From: CAZDYP01 sp964509505
GTDB lineage: Bacteria > Chloroflexota > Anaerolineae > JACRMK01
NCBI GenBank assembly: GCA_964509505.1
Contig: CAZDYP010000009.1
Location: 1-53,267, forward strand
Direction: 5' to 3'
Length of the DNA stretch: 53,267 nucleotides
Shown here: piece after piece, positions 16,608 to 22,983 of the stretch
How positions within the stretch are numbered: position 1 is the stretch's first letter
Layout of the letters: the number at the start of each line of letters is the position of its first letter
Translations under genes and position numbers: made by a program
Notes under the pieces: model-generated
The model's input: the letters and a program-made list of their open reading frames with translations, nothing else
Told to the model about the DNA's origin: nothing
Databases searched by the model: none

Positions 16608-17632
16608 TTTTCTTTTTTGTTTCGTCGTTCTGCAATGATGCGCTCATAGTGGCTGCGTAGTTCAGCGAGGGGGATACGGCGGCCGCTCTCAAAGTATTCT
16701 TTGGCAACTTGCCCGATGGCATACGTGCCTGCGGCGGCAAAACCAGCCGAGATGAACCAGCCATAGCCGGGCAGGAGCTTCGCTGCTTGTCCGCCTAAAT
16801 AACGCACTGTCATGCCGCCTGCTACGGTGACGATCAATTCACGCGCCATTTGCCCCGTGAGGTCTTCGCCATAGAGCGCGGCCAGTCGCAACACGAGGCG
16901 CGCTTGTCCCGCTAGCAAGAGCGGTAGGTCTGCGCCGGGAATAGGCTCGAAGCCAGCCAACACGCTCACGGTTGCGGCTTGGCGAATGAGCTGCTCTGCG
17001 AGCCTGGCGCGATATGCTGGCAAGGCGCGCCCCACCGCAACAGCGAGCGGCTGATGCGCGTCCACCAACCGCGGGATGAGTTTCTCCGAGATGTTCAACC
17101 CTGTGCGCCCTGAAATTGGAATGACGCTGCGCCCTAGACGCGACTCCACTGTGTTGATGACGGCGCTGGCTTCGCGCGCAACCAAATCCATTTTGTTGAG
17201 GGCGATGAGGAGTGGACGCGAGGCGCGCGTCAGCTCGTTCAACAAATCGAGATCCACTTGCCGCACACCCATTGTCGCATCGAGCAGCAATACTACCGTA
17301 TGGGCGGAACGTATCGCCGCGCGCGCCATCTCAGCGCGTTGCGGTTGCGCGGGGTCGCCGAAGCCCGGGGTGTCCACGAGCTCGAAGGGCCCAAACGCTT
17401 GGGCGATGTTGGTCGTTGTCGTGCCGGGCAACGTGGAAACTTTAGACACGGACTTGCCGATGAGCTGATTCAGCAAGGTTGACTTGCCCGAATTGACGAC
17501 GCCGACAATGGCGACGCGCGCTTGCAATTCGCTTTCGATTTCGCGACTGAGCGCGGTCAGGTCGAGCGCGTTCAACAGGTTGCGTATGTCGCTCAGTGTT
17601 TTGGGCAAGTTGGTATTTGTCGGGGAAGACAT
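16583..17632 (-). CDS. Era-like GTPase with C-terminal DUF697 membrane domain
   Basis: This 349-residue protein has a GTPase domain followed by a hydrophobic DUF697/YcjF-type domain. G1 is GVVNSGKST near residue 45, G2-like TTTTN, G3 DTPGFGD near 82, and G4 NKMD near 146. The C-terminal part, with FEPIPGADLPLLLAGQ and LPGYGWFISAGFAAAGTYAI, probably embeds in the membrane. Its function is not established. The frame extends upstream to 17782, but a TATAAT box 6 nt before the ATG at 17632 indicates a leaderless start there (MSSPTNTN). The last seven residues come from a heptamer repeat. Confidence 0.82.
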   Translation of the reverse strand: MSSPTNTNLPKTLSDIRNLLNALDLTALSREIESELQARVAIVGVVNSGKSTLLNQLIGKSVSKVSTLPGTTTTNIAQAFGPFELVDTPGFGDPAQPQRAEMARAAIRSAHTVVLLLDATMGVRQVDLDLLNELTRASRPLLIALNKMDLVAREASAVINTVESRLGRSVIPISGRTGLNISEKLIPRLVDAHQPLAVAVGRALPAYRARLAEQLIRQAATVSVLAGFEPIPGADLPLLLAGQARLVLRLAALYGEDLTGQMARELIVTVAGGMTVRYLGGQAAKLLPGYGWFISAGFAAAGTYAIGQVAKEYFESGRRIPLAELRSHYERIIAERRNKKEKSSVTSHP

Positions 17633-17638
17633 GCGAAG

Positions 17639-17644
17639 ATTATA
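17639..17644 (-). promoter_or_regulatory. -10 box TATAAT for a leaderless GTPase transcript
   Basis: On the minus strand TATAAT, six bases (CTTCGC), then ATG. The predicted transcript start is the A of the start codon. The -35 region (TTCGTG at 17 bp) is weak. Confidence 0.6.
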
Positions 17645-17702
17645 CCGGTGTGGGCGCGCGTCACGAAATAGCGGTTCGTCATGGGAGAGCTGGTTTGAGT
17701 GA

Positions 17703-17730
17703 TTGGCTAAAGTCGCGGGATTTTTATAAA
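17703..17730 (+). promoter_or_regulatory. Sigma70-type promoter for pheA (TTGGCT-16-TATAAA)
   Basis: TTGGCT at 17703-17708 and TATAAA at 17725-17730 are 16 bp apart. The resulting leader of about 90 nt contains a GGGCAA/TTGCCC stem before the gene, but I see no clear attenuator or leader peptide. Confidence 0.45.
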
Positions 17731-17827
17731 ATCGCTCTGCCAGGCGTAAGGCGGGTTTGTGACTTGCCTGCACTCTATCCACAAAAGGGCAAGGTGTAAA
17801 TTTGCCCTACATCCAAAGGTGAACGAT

Positions 17828-18673
17828 ATGCCGATGATTCGTGTAGCGATTCAAGGGGAGCGCGGCGCGTTTAGTGAAGTGGCTGCCACGCAATTTTTTG
17901 GCGAGGACAGCGAGATTGTTTCGTGTCGTTGGTTTCCCGAAGCCTTTGAAGCCATCGTCGCTGGGCGCGCGGAGTGTGGCGTGATTCCGATTGAGAATTC
18001 GCAAGCAGGCAGCATCAACGACACGTACGATTTGTTGTTGCAACACAATTTGCCGATTGTGGGCGAAGTGGATTTGCCGGTGCGTCAGTGTTTGTTGGCG
18101 TTGCCCGGCGTCGCGTTGAACGACATCAAGAAAATCTATTCGCACCCGCAAGGGTTGGCGCAATGTGAGGAATACATCGCCAAGTTGGGCGCGGAGAAAA
18201 TCGCCACGCAAGACACGGCGGGCAGCGCGCGTTTGGTGCGCGAAAACGGTTGGCGCGATGCGGCGGCGATTGCGAGCGCGCGGGCAGGCGCGTTGTATGG
18301 GCTCACCGTGTTGGCGGAGGGCATTCAAACCAATCCCAACAATCGCACGCGTTTCGTCGTCTTGGATCGGCGCGCGGGTATCGCAACAGAATTCAAAGCG
18401 GGCGTCAGTTACAAAACTTCGATGGTGTTCGTGACCGCCAATGTGCCTGGCTCGCTCTATCATTGTTTGGGCGCGTTTGCGACACGCGGCGTCAATCTGG
18501 TCAAGATCGAATCGCGTCCTTATCGGCTCAAGTCGTGGGATTACGTGTTCTATACGGATTTCGACGGTCATTTGGCTGACCCGAACATTAGCGCGGCGCT
18601 GGCTGAGTTGCATGAACGTGCGCAGTTGGTGAAGGTGTTGGGATCGTATCCGAAGGCGGTGGTGGAGGAATGA
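17828..18673 (+). CDS. pheA: Prephenate dehydratase with C-terminal ACT domain
   Basis: At 281 residues this is the monofunctional enzyme converting prephenate to phenylpyruvate in phenylalanine synthesis. IRVAIQGERGAFSEVAA opens the catalytic domain, and CGVIPIENSQAGSINDTYD and NNRTRFVVL (near residue 170, the TRF motif) follow. The ACT domain carries KIESRPYRLKSWDYVFYTDF, the ESRP phenylalanine-binding motif, so feedback inhibition is expected. The start is the ATG preceded by AAAGGTGA. No chorismate mutase domain is fused. A long hairpin terminator follows. Confidence 0.95.
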   Translation: MPMIRVAIQGERGAFSEVAATQFFGEDSEIVSCRWFPEAFEAIVAGRAECGVIPIENSQAGSINDTYDLLLQHNLPIVGEVDLPVRQCLLALPGVALNDIKKIYSHPQGLAQCEEYIAKLGAEKIATQDTAGSARLVRENGWRDAAAIASARAGALYGLTVLAEGIQTNPNNRTRFVVLDRRAGIATEFKAGVSYKTSMVFVTANVPGSLYHCLGAFATRGVNLVKIESRPYRLKSWDYVFYTDFDGHLADPNISAALAELHERAQLVKVLGSYPKAVVEE

Positions 18674-18707
18674 TGCGACAACGGAGGGGAAACGGATAGC
18701 GCGCATC

Positions 18708-18748
18708 AATGCAAAACCCGATGTCACCTAGACATCGGGTTTTGCATT
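18708..18748. terminator. Strong bidirectional intrinsic terminator after pheA
   Basis: AATGCAAAACCCGATGT (18708-18724) pairs perfectly with ACATCGGGTTTTGCATT (18732-18748), giving a 17-bp stem with a 7-base loop. A/T-rich ends on both sides let it work for pheA and for the opposite-strand operon. Confidence 0.8.
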
Positions 18749-18751
18749 CAT

Positions 18752-18818
18752 ATCACGCTTCAAGCTGCGCACTCTGGGCTTCATGCTCTGCGCTCGGTGC
18801 TGCGCGCTTCATGCCTTA
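18752..18818. repeat. Degenerate heptamer array (CATGCTC / TGCGCTC units)
   Basis: Units CACGCTT, CAAGCTG, CGCACTC, TGGGCTT, CATGCTC, TGCGCTC, GGTGCTG, CGCGCTT, CATGCCT keep a 7-bp period between the terminator and the dCMP deaminase stop codon. Confidence 0.6.
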
Positions 18819-19241
18819 TCGCAGTTGCGCCAGCTCGATGCCCGCTTGTCGCAAGAAGTCTTGCGAGATGGGGTCATCATACGCGTTGACGTAAACGACG
18901 CGCACGATGCCAGCATTGATGATCATTTTGGCGCAGGTCAGGCACGGTTGATGCGTGATGTAAATGGTGCCGCCGGCGACGGCGATGCCGTGCCGCGCCG
19001 ATTGCAAGAAGGCATTTTGTTCCGCATGAATCGCTCGCGCGCAGTGACCATCTATCATCAGACAACCAATGTCCATGCAATGCGGCAGGCCGCTCGGCGC
19101 GCCGTTGTAGCCTGTCGTCAGAATGCGTTTGTCTTTCACGACGACGGCACCGACGGCTGCGCGTGGACAAGTCGAGCGTTGCGCGACTTCGGCGGTGATC
19201 CGCAAGAAGTATTCATCCCAGCTCGGGCGTGATGGACTCAT
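18816..19241 (-). CDS. dCMP deaminase (ComEB-like, zinc cytidine/deoxycytidylate deaminase family)
   Basis: This 141-residue protein has the zinc site AIHAEQNAF near residue 71 and PCLTCAKM near 99, with an extra zinc segment CMDIGCLMIDGHC before it. This pattern is that of deoxycytidylate deaminases, which make dUMP for thymidylate synthesis. The start MSPSRPSWDEYFLRIT matches the family. It lies 15 bp after the M20 peptidase gene start side (downstream of it on the minus strand) and is probably last in that operon. Confidence 0.92.
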   Translation of the reverse strand: MSPSRPSWDEYFLRITAEVAQRSTCPRAAVGAVVVKDKRILTTGYNGAPSGLPHCMDIGCLMIDGHCARAIHAEQNAFLQSARHGIAVAGGTIYITHQPCLTCAKMIINAGIVRVVYVNAYDDPISQDFLRQAGIELAQLR

Positions 19242-19256
19242 TGGTTGCGCGCTACC

Positions 19257-20390
19257 TCACAGCTCCAGCAGTAACGCCGCAAGGAGCGCCGCGCGTTTGG
19301 GCAACATTGGCACCAAGACGAATTCGTTGGCGGAGTGTGCGCCGTTGCCCACTGCGCCGGCGCCATCTAACGTCGGCACGCCTAATGCCGCCGTGAAGTT
19401 GCCGTCGCTGCCGCCGCCTGTGCCGGTCTCTTTCAAGTCGTAATCAATGTGCGCGGCGAGTTGTTTGGCAAGCGCGTAACGCGCGACGATGGCAGGCGTG
19501 CGCTCCATAGGCGGGCGATTGAGATTACCCGTGTACGTCACAGTGGTGTCGGGGGTAACGGGCTTGAGGGACATGACCGTTCGCTCTAGGCGCTCCCACT
19601 CGGCTTGCGTCATCACGCGTACGTCAATGTGCGCGCTCGCTTCCGCTGCGACGACGTTGCTGCGGGTGCCACCGTTCACCACGCCGATGTTGAGCGTAGT
19701 GCCTTTTTCGAAATCGTTCAAGGCGTGCAGCTGCAAAATGTGATGGGCGAGCTCGACGACGGCGCTGCGCCCACGCTCTGGGTCTGCGCCCGCATGAGAC
19801 GCGCGTCCTGTCACCGCCAAGTGGAAGCTGCCGATGCCTTTGCGCCACGTTTTGAAATCGCCTTGCGGTCCGACGCCGGGTTCAAGCACAATGACGGTCT
19901 CGCTTTGGCGCGCTTCTGCTTCGATGAGGGCGCGACTGGTGCGACTGCCGGTTTCTTCGTCGCTCGTCACGAGTAACACTACTTTGCGTTTGGGTTGCAA
20001 GTTCAACGCACGCAAGGCGTGCAGCGCGTACAAGCCGATGATGATGCCGCCTTTCATGTCAAAGATACCAGGCCCGTGCGCCAGTCTGCCTTCGCGTCGA
20101 AATGGCATTTGGGCTAACGTCCCTAATGGATGCACGGTATCAATGTGCGTGAGCAACAAGAGCTGACCAGCGCCTTTGCCCCAACTCACGCGTTGATGGT
20201 TGCCAGCAGTGACTTGGGGTATGAGCTCGGAGACGCCGCCGATGGCTTCAAATTGCGCGCGTGTCCATGCTTGCGCTTCATCAATCGCCGTTTTGTTGTC
20301 GGTGGGCGTTTCTTGTTCGACCAACGCGCGCAACGTCTCCACCATATCATCTTGGCGCGTTTGCAAGTAGTCATACAGCTGCCGAATCAT
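19257..20390 (-). CDS. M20 family carboxypeptidase G2-like metallopeptidase
   Basis: The 377-residue M20 peptidase shows LLTHIDTVHPLG near residue 80, GIFDMKGGI near 109, TSDEETGSRTSR near 142 and EPGVGPQGDFKTWRKGIG near 172, the glutamate carboxypeptidase arrangement with two zinc ions. No signal peptide is present, so it acts in the cytoplasm, probably on N-acyl amino acids or glutamyl peptides. The dimerisation domain GRASHAGADPERGRSAV is clear. GAGGACC before the ATG supports the start. Confidence 0.9.
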   Translation of the reverse strand: MIRQLYDYLQTRQDDMVETLRALVEQETPTDNKTAIDEAQAWTRAQFEAIGGVSELIPQVTAGNHQRVSWGKGAGQLLLLTHIDTVHPLGTLAQMPFRREGRLAHGPGIFDMKGGIIIGLYALHALRALNLQPKRKVVLLVTSDEETGSRTSRALIEAEARQSETVIVLEPGVGPQGDFKTWRKGIGSFHLAVTGRASHAGADPERGRSAVVELAHHILQLHALNDFEKGTTLNIGVVNGGTRSNVVAAEASAHIDVRVMTQAEWERLERTVMSLKPVTPDTTVTYTGNLNRPPMERTPAIVARYALAKQLAAHIDYDLKETGTGGGSDGNFTAALGVPTLDGAGAVGNGAHSANEFVLVPMLPKRAALLAALLLEL

Positions 20391-20409
20391 CGTGTGGTCC
20401 TCATAGGCA

Positions 20410-20928
20410 TTATTGCCCTACCTTGAGCGTCGCTTCTTTTTCATCACCGCTCGTCGGCATGATCGTCAAGCGATATTCGCCTGGCTTGGATACCTCTAAC
20501 TTGATAGTGGCAATGCCATTGGTCTCTTTGGGCCATTTCACTTTCTCTTTTCCAGTCACGGCGTCATCGCTCGCCCACTCGTAAGTGTACGTCGAATTTT
20601 TGGGCATGTTCTTGTAATCAAAGGTGGCGTAGATGGTCTTGGTCGAGGTCGGCACTTTGGAAACTGAGGGACTACAGGCTGTGTTTGTCTCCGGGGTTTC
20701 CACGCAAAAGCGAATCGTGCCAATGGTCGGTTTTGCGCTGCTGTTCGAGCTACTCTCACTCGTGGTGTTTATCCAAGCGTCAAGTCCGCCTGTGGCGAGT
20801 ATGACTCCTTCGCCCATAGCGACAAACGCAAAACAGCAACAACATAAAGCAAAAAACGTCGTCAACCCAATCCACAACACAGGACGCGGCGGCGGCGCTT
20901 CATACAACGGTTGTTGGTCAAATTCCAT
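20410..20928 (-). CDS. Membrane-anchored protein of unknown function
   Basis: This 172-residue protein starts MEFDQQPLYEAPPPRPVLW and has one transmembrane helix (LTTFFALCCCCFAFVAMG) near residues 22-40, notable for four consecutive cysteines. A Ser/Thr-rich external part follows, with a beta-rich, Ig-like second half (TIYATFDYKNMPKNSTYTY, then KPGEYRLTIMP). No family is recognised. AAAGGA six bases before the ATG at 20928 fixes the start; the frame is open further upstream without a good start. It lies in a row of minus-strand genes from fpg to dCMP deaminase. Confidence 0.65.
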   Translation of the reverse strand: MEFDQQPLYEAPPPRPVLWIGLTTFFALCCCCFAFVAMGEGVILATGGLDAWINTTSESSSNSSAKPTIGTIRFCVETPETNTACSPSVSKVPTSTKTIYATFDYKNMPKNSTYTYEWASDDAVTGKEKVKWPKETNGIATIKLEVSKPGEYRLTIMPTSGDEKEATLKVGQ

Positions 20929-20973
20929 GCAAATTCCTTTCCGGATGGTTGATTTCAGATTGTGATGGCGCTG

Positions 20974-21002
20974 AGCTATCTGCCGTCTGCTGCTATCTGT
21001 CC
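20974..21002. repeat. Short heptamer-like repeat (GCTATCT / GCCGTCT units)
   Basis: GCTATCT, GCCGTCT, GCTGCTA, TCTGTCC lie at the end of the 253-aa unknown gene and overlap its last codons. This is a weak member of the heptamer class. Confidence 0.4.
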
Positions 21003-21754
21003 CATTCGTCAATCGCCGCGCGGATGAGTTGTTGCACGGTTGCGTCTGGCACATCGGCAATGCTACGATAGATCTGCCCTTCTATTTTGATTTGCAACGA
21101 ATCCACTCCACTTAAAATTTCGACGCTGGGCAACTCTGGATGTCCGCGCAGTTTGCGTTGCAAAATCGTGTTGATGCTGGCAAACATATCGGTCGGCGCA
21201 TCAGATTTTTTTTCGGAGGCGGGCTTTGCGGATCTGAAGGTTGGCAATGGAATCGTTGGTCCTGTGACGTACTCGGGCTTTTGCAAACTGTCGCGCAGCC
21301 GCTCGAGGAACGAGCCGCTCAAAGGGTCAGGAGGCGTAGGCGTCGTTGGGTCGGTCTCGATAGTCGAGGGCGGCGGCGGCGCGGCAGCGGTTTCGTTGGT
21401 GGCGAGAGGCGTGGTAGTGGTTGCCTCATCGGACGCGGTGGGGGGCAACATGCTGGTGGGCGCTAAGGTATGCAATAACGAGCGTATTTGTGAGCGTAAC
21501 TGTGGATCGTCAATGGCTTCTAATGTTTTCATGCGCTGACCGCGCAGGCGCACACTCGGTTTGTTGGTTTGCGGGTCAAGCTCGACATGCAACAACTCCA
21601 CGGGCGGCGTTTCGCCTTCGGCTTTCTCGACGAGGCGGACGATGGTCTTGCCGCGCAATCCAAACACCTCCATCACAATGACTGTGGCGCACACGCCAAT
21701 CGCCAAAGCGCCAATACCAACCAATAACAGTTCTGGACTTTCAAATAGATTCAT
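20993..21754 (-). CDS. Membrane-anchored protein of unknown function (253 aa)
   Basis: An N-terminal helix (LLLVGIGALAIGVCATVIVMEVF) anchors the protein, with the bulk predicted to be cytoplasmic. A central Pro/Thr/Ala-rich linker (about residues 100-145) separates a conserved-looking segment (VELLHVELDPQTNKPSVRL) from a C-terminal part with two short echoes, PSVEILSGVDSLQIKIEG and IYRSIADVPDATVQQLIRAA. The second resembles a segment around residue 82 (LEAIDDPQLRSQIRSLLH). The family is not recognised. It follows fpg by 9 bp, so it is in the same transcription unit. Confidence 0.6.
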   Translation of the reverse strand: MNLFESPELLLVGIGALAIGVCATVIVMEVFGLRGKTIVRLVEKAEGETPPVELLHVELDPQTNKPSVRLRGQRMKTLEAIDDPQLRSQIRSLLHTLAPTSMLPPTASDEATTTTPLATNETAAAPPPPSTIETDPTTPTPPDPLSGSFLERLRDSLQKPEYVTGPTIPLPTFRSAKPASEKKSDAPTDMFASINTILQRKLRGHPELPSVEILSGVDSLQIKIEGQIYRSIADVPDATVQQLIRAAIDEWDR

Positions 21755-21763
21755 GCTTTTCCC

Positions 21764-22591
21764 TCACCGTTGACAGCGCGGACAAAAATGCGCGGTGCGT
21801 TGCGCGATGATTTGATGTGCGATACGCGCGCCGCAACGCGGACAGCATTTTTCTTCACGACGTGGATCATGATAGACGACGAATTCGTTTTGCATGCGGC
21901 CGGGTTTGCCAAACGGGTCGAAAAACCGATGGTCATAGAGCGTCGAGCCGCCGAGTCGAATGCCCTTGCGTAACACGGCGCGAATGCCTTGGTGTAAGCG
22001 CTTGATCTCGTCAGCCGTCAGCGTCTGCGCTTCGCGTTGTGGATGAATGCCCGCCTTGTGCAGTGCTTCGTCAGCATAGATGTTGCCCAAGCCTGCAATA
22101 CGTTCTTGGTTCAACAATAAGGGCTTGATAGATGTAGCGCGTCCTTCCAAAATTTTCGCCAGCGTGTTGGGTGTGAACGACGACGATAAAGGTTCAGGTC
22201 CCAAATGCCCAAGCCATGCGTCGGGTTGCGCCGTCAACACGATGCGCCCAAATTTTCGGGTGTCGGTGTAACGCAGCTCTGCGCCATTCGCCAACACCCA
22301 GCGCACGCGCATATAGCGGTCCCGCTCTGCGTCGGCTTCACACACGACGAAATCGCCCGTCATCCGCAAGTGCGCGAGCATTGTCTCGCCCGACGACAGC
22401 TCGAACAACAGATACTTTCCACGACGCTCAATGGCGACGAACTTTGCGCCGCGCACATGACGACAAAACGTCGCCGCCGATGGCGCTTCGATGGTGCGCG
22501 CCCACGACACCTGCGCGCGTACGATACGCTGACCAATGAGCGGCTTTCGCAAGCGTCGCACGACAGTTTCGACTTCGGGCAATTCGGGCAT
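21764..22591 (-). CDS. mutM: Formamidopyrimidine-DNA glycosylase
   Basis: The 275-residue protein removes 8-oxoguanine and formamidopyrimidines and cuts the abasic site. The mature N-terminus PELPEVETVVR carries the catalytic proline and glutamate. The H2TH region (NQERIAGLGNIYADEALHKA) and a zinc finger (CCPRCG then CPRCQR) at the C-terminus are complete. The frame extends 47 codons upstream, but P1 must follow the initiator Met, so the start is the ATG at 22591. A TATAAT lies one base upstream of this ATG, which is too close to be the promoter of a leaderless mRNA unless a shifted box is used. Confidence 0.95.
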   Translation of the reverse strand: MPELPEVETVVRRLRKPLIGQRIVRAQVSWARTIEAPSAATFCRHVRGAKFVAIERRGKYLLFELSSGETMLAHLRMTGDFVVCEADAERDRYMRVRWVLANGAELRYTDTRKFGRIVLTAQPDAWLGHLGPEPLSSSFTPNTLAKILEGRATSIKPLLLNQERIAGLGNIYADEALHKAGIHPQREAQTLTADEIKRLHQGIRAVLRKGIRLGGSTLYDHRFFDPFGKPGRMQNEFVVYHDPRREEKCCPRCGARIAHQIIAQRTAHFCPRCQR

Positions 22592-22604
22592 GATTATAAC
22601 TGAG

Positions 22605-22643
22605 AGTAAAGAGTAATGAGTAATGAGTAATTGGGAGATGGCA
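22605..22643. repeat. Heptamer array (GAGTAAT units)
   Basis: TAAAGAG, TAATGAG, TAATGAG, TAATTGG repeat with a 7-bp period just upstream of the mutM start. Confidence 0.6.
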
Positions 22644-22829
22644 AAGCGGTGCTTATGAGTTTTGACGCTCAAATTCGGTAACTCCTCCGCTCGCGCGGGT
22701 CGTAACGGAAATAATTTCTTAAAGTTCATCAAATCCGCCGCGAGCCGACCTTACCGATTTTGAAAATCAAAATTCATTAGCATTGAGAGATTGATTTTTC
22801 ACAATTGCCTATGACCAATGACTAACAAA

Positions 22830-22861
22830 GAGAGCGCGGAGACCTGCGCCTCTGCGCTCTC
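22830..22861 (-). terminator. Hairpin terminator after the SpoIID-domain gene
   Basis: GAGAGCGC (22830-22837) pairs with GCGCTCTC (22854-22861), with an additional GAG/CTC inside. On the minus strand TTTGTTAG follows. It lies about 120 bp beyond the SpoIID stop. Confidence 0.5.
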
Positions 22862-22952
22862 GAGACCGATGGGCGATGGTGGCAGCCATCAAAATGCTAC
22901 AAACATTGTAAATGGAGATTAGGTTACGGGCAAAATGAACGAACTTGAAATG

Positions 22953-22983
22953 CTTTCTGTCTTCTGTCTTCTGCCTTCTGTTT
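22953..22983. repeat. Heptamer array (TTCTGTC units)
   Basis: TTTCTGT, CTTCTGT, CTTCTGC, CTTCTGT run with an exact 7-bp period and end at the SpoIID stop codon. Confidence 0.7.

Larger units (their letters stand above)
22592..22983. other. Gene-free stretch with repeats between mutM and the SpoIID gene
   Basis: No gene is seen. It holds GAGTAAT-type heptamers (22605-22643), a palindromic pair GCTCGCGCGGGT (22689) facing CAAATCCGCCGCGAGC (22730-22745) that also occurs at 51391-51461, a short CTATGAC/CAATGAC heptamer run near 22807, a terminator hairpin (22830-22861), and TTCTGTC-type heptamers (22953-22983). Confidence 0.7.

Noticed and set aside
22592..22600. TATAAT just before the mutM ATG as another leaderless promoter
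   Set aside because: Only one base separates the box from the ATG, so transcription would begin inside the gene and omit the catalytic proline. It does not fit the 6-nt pattern.
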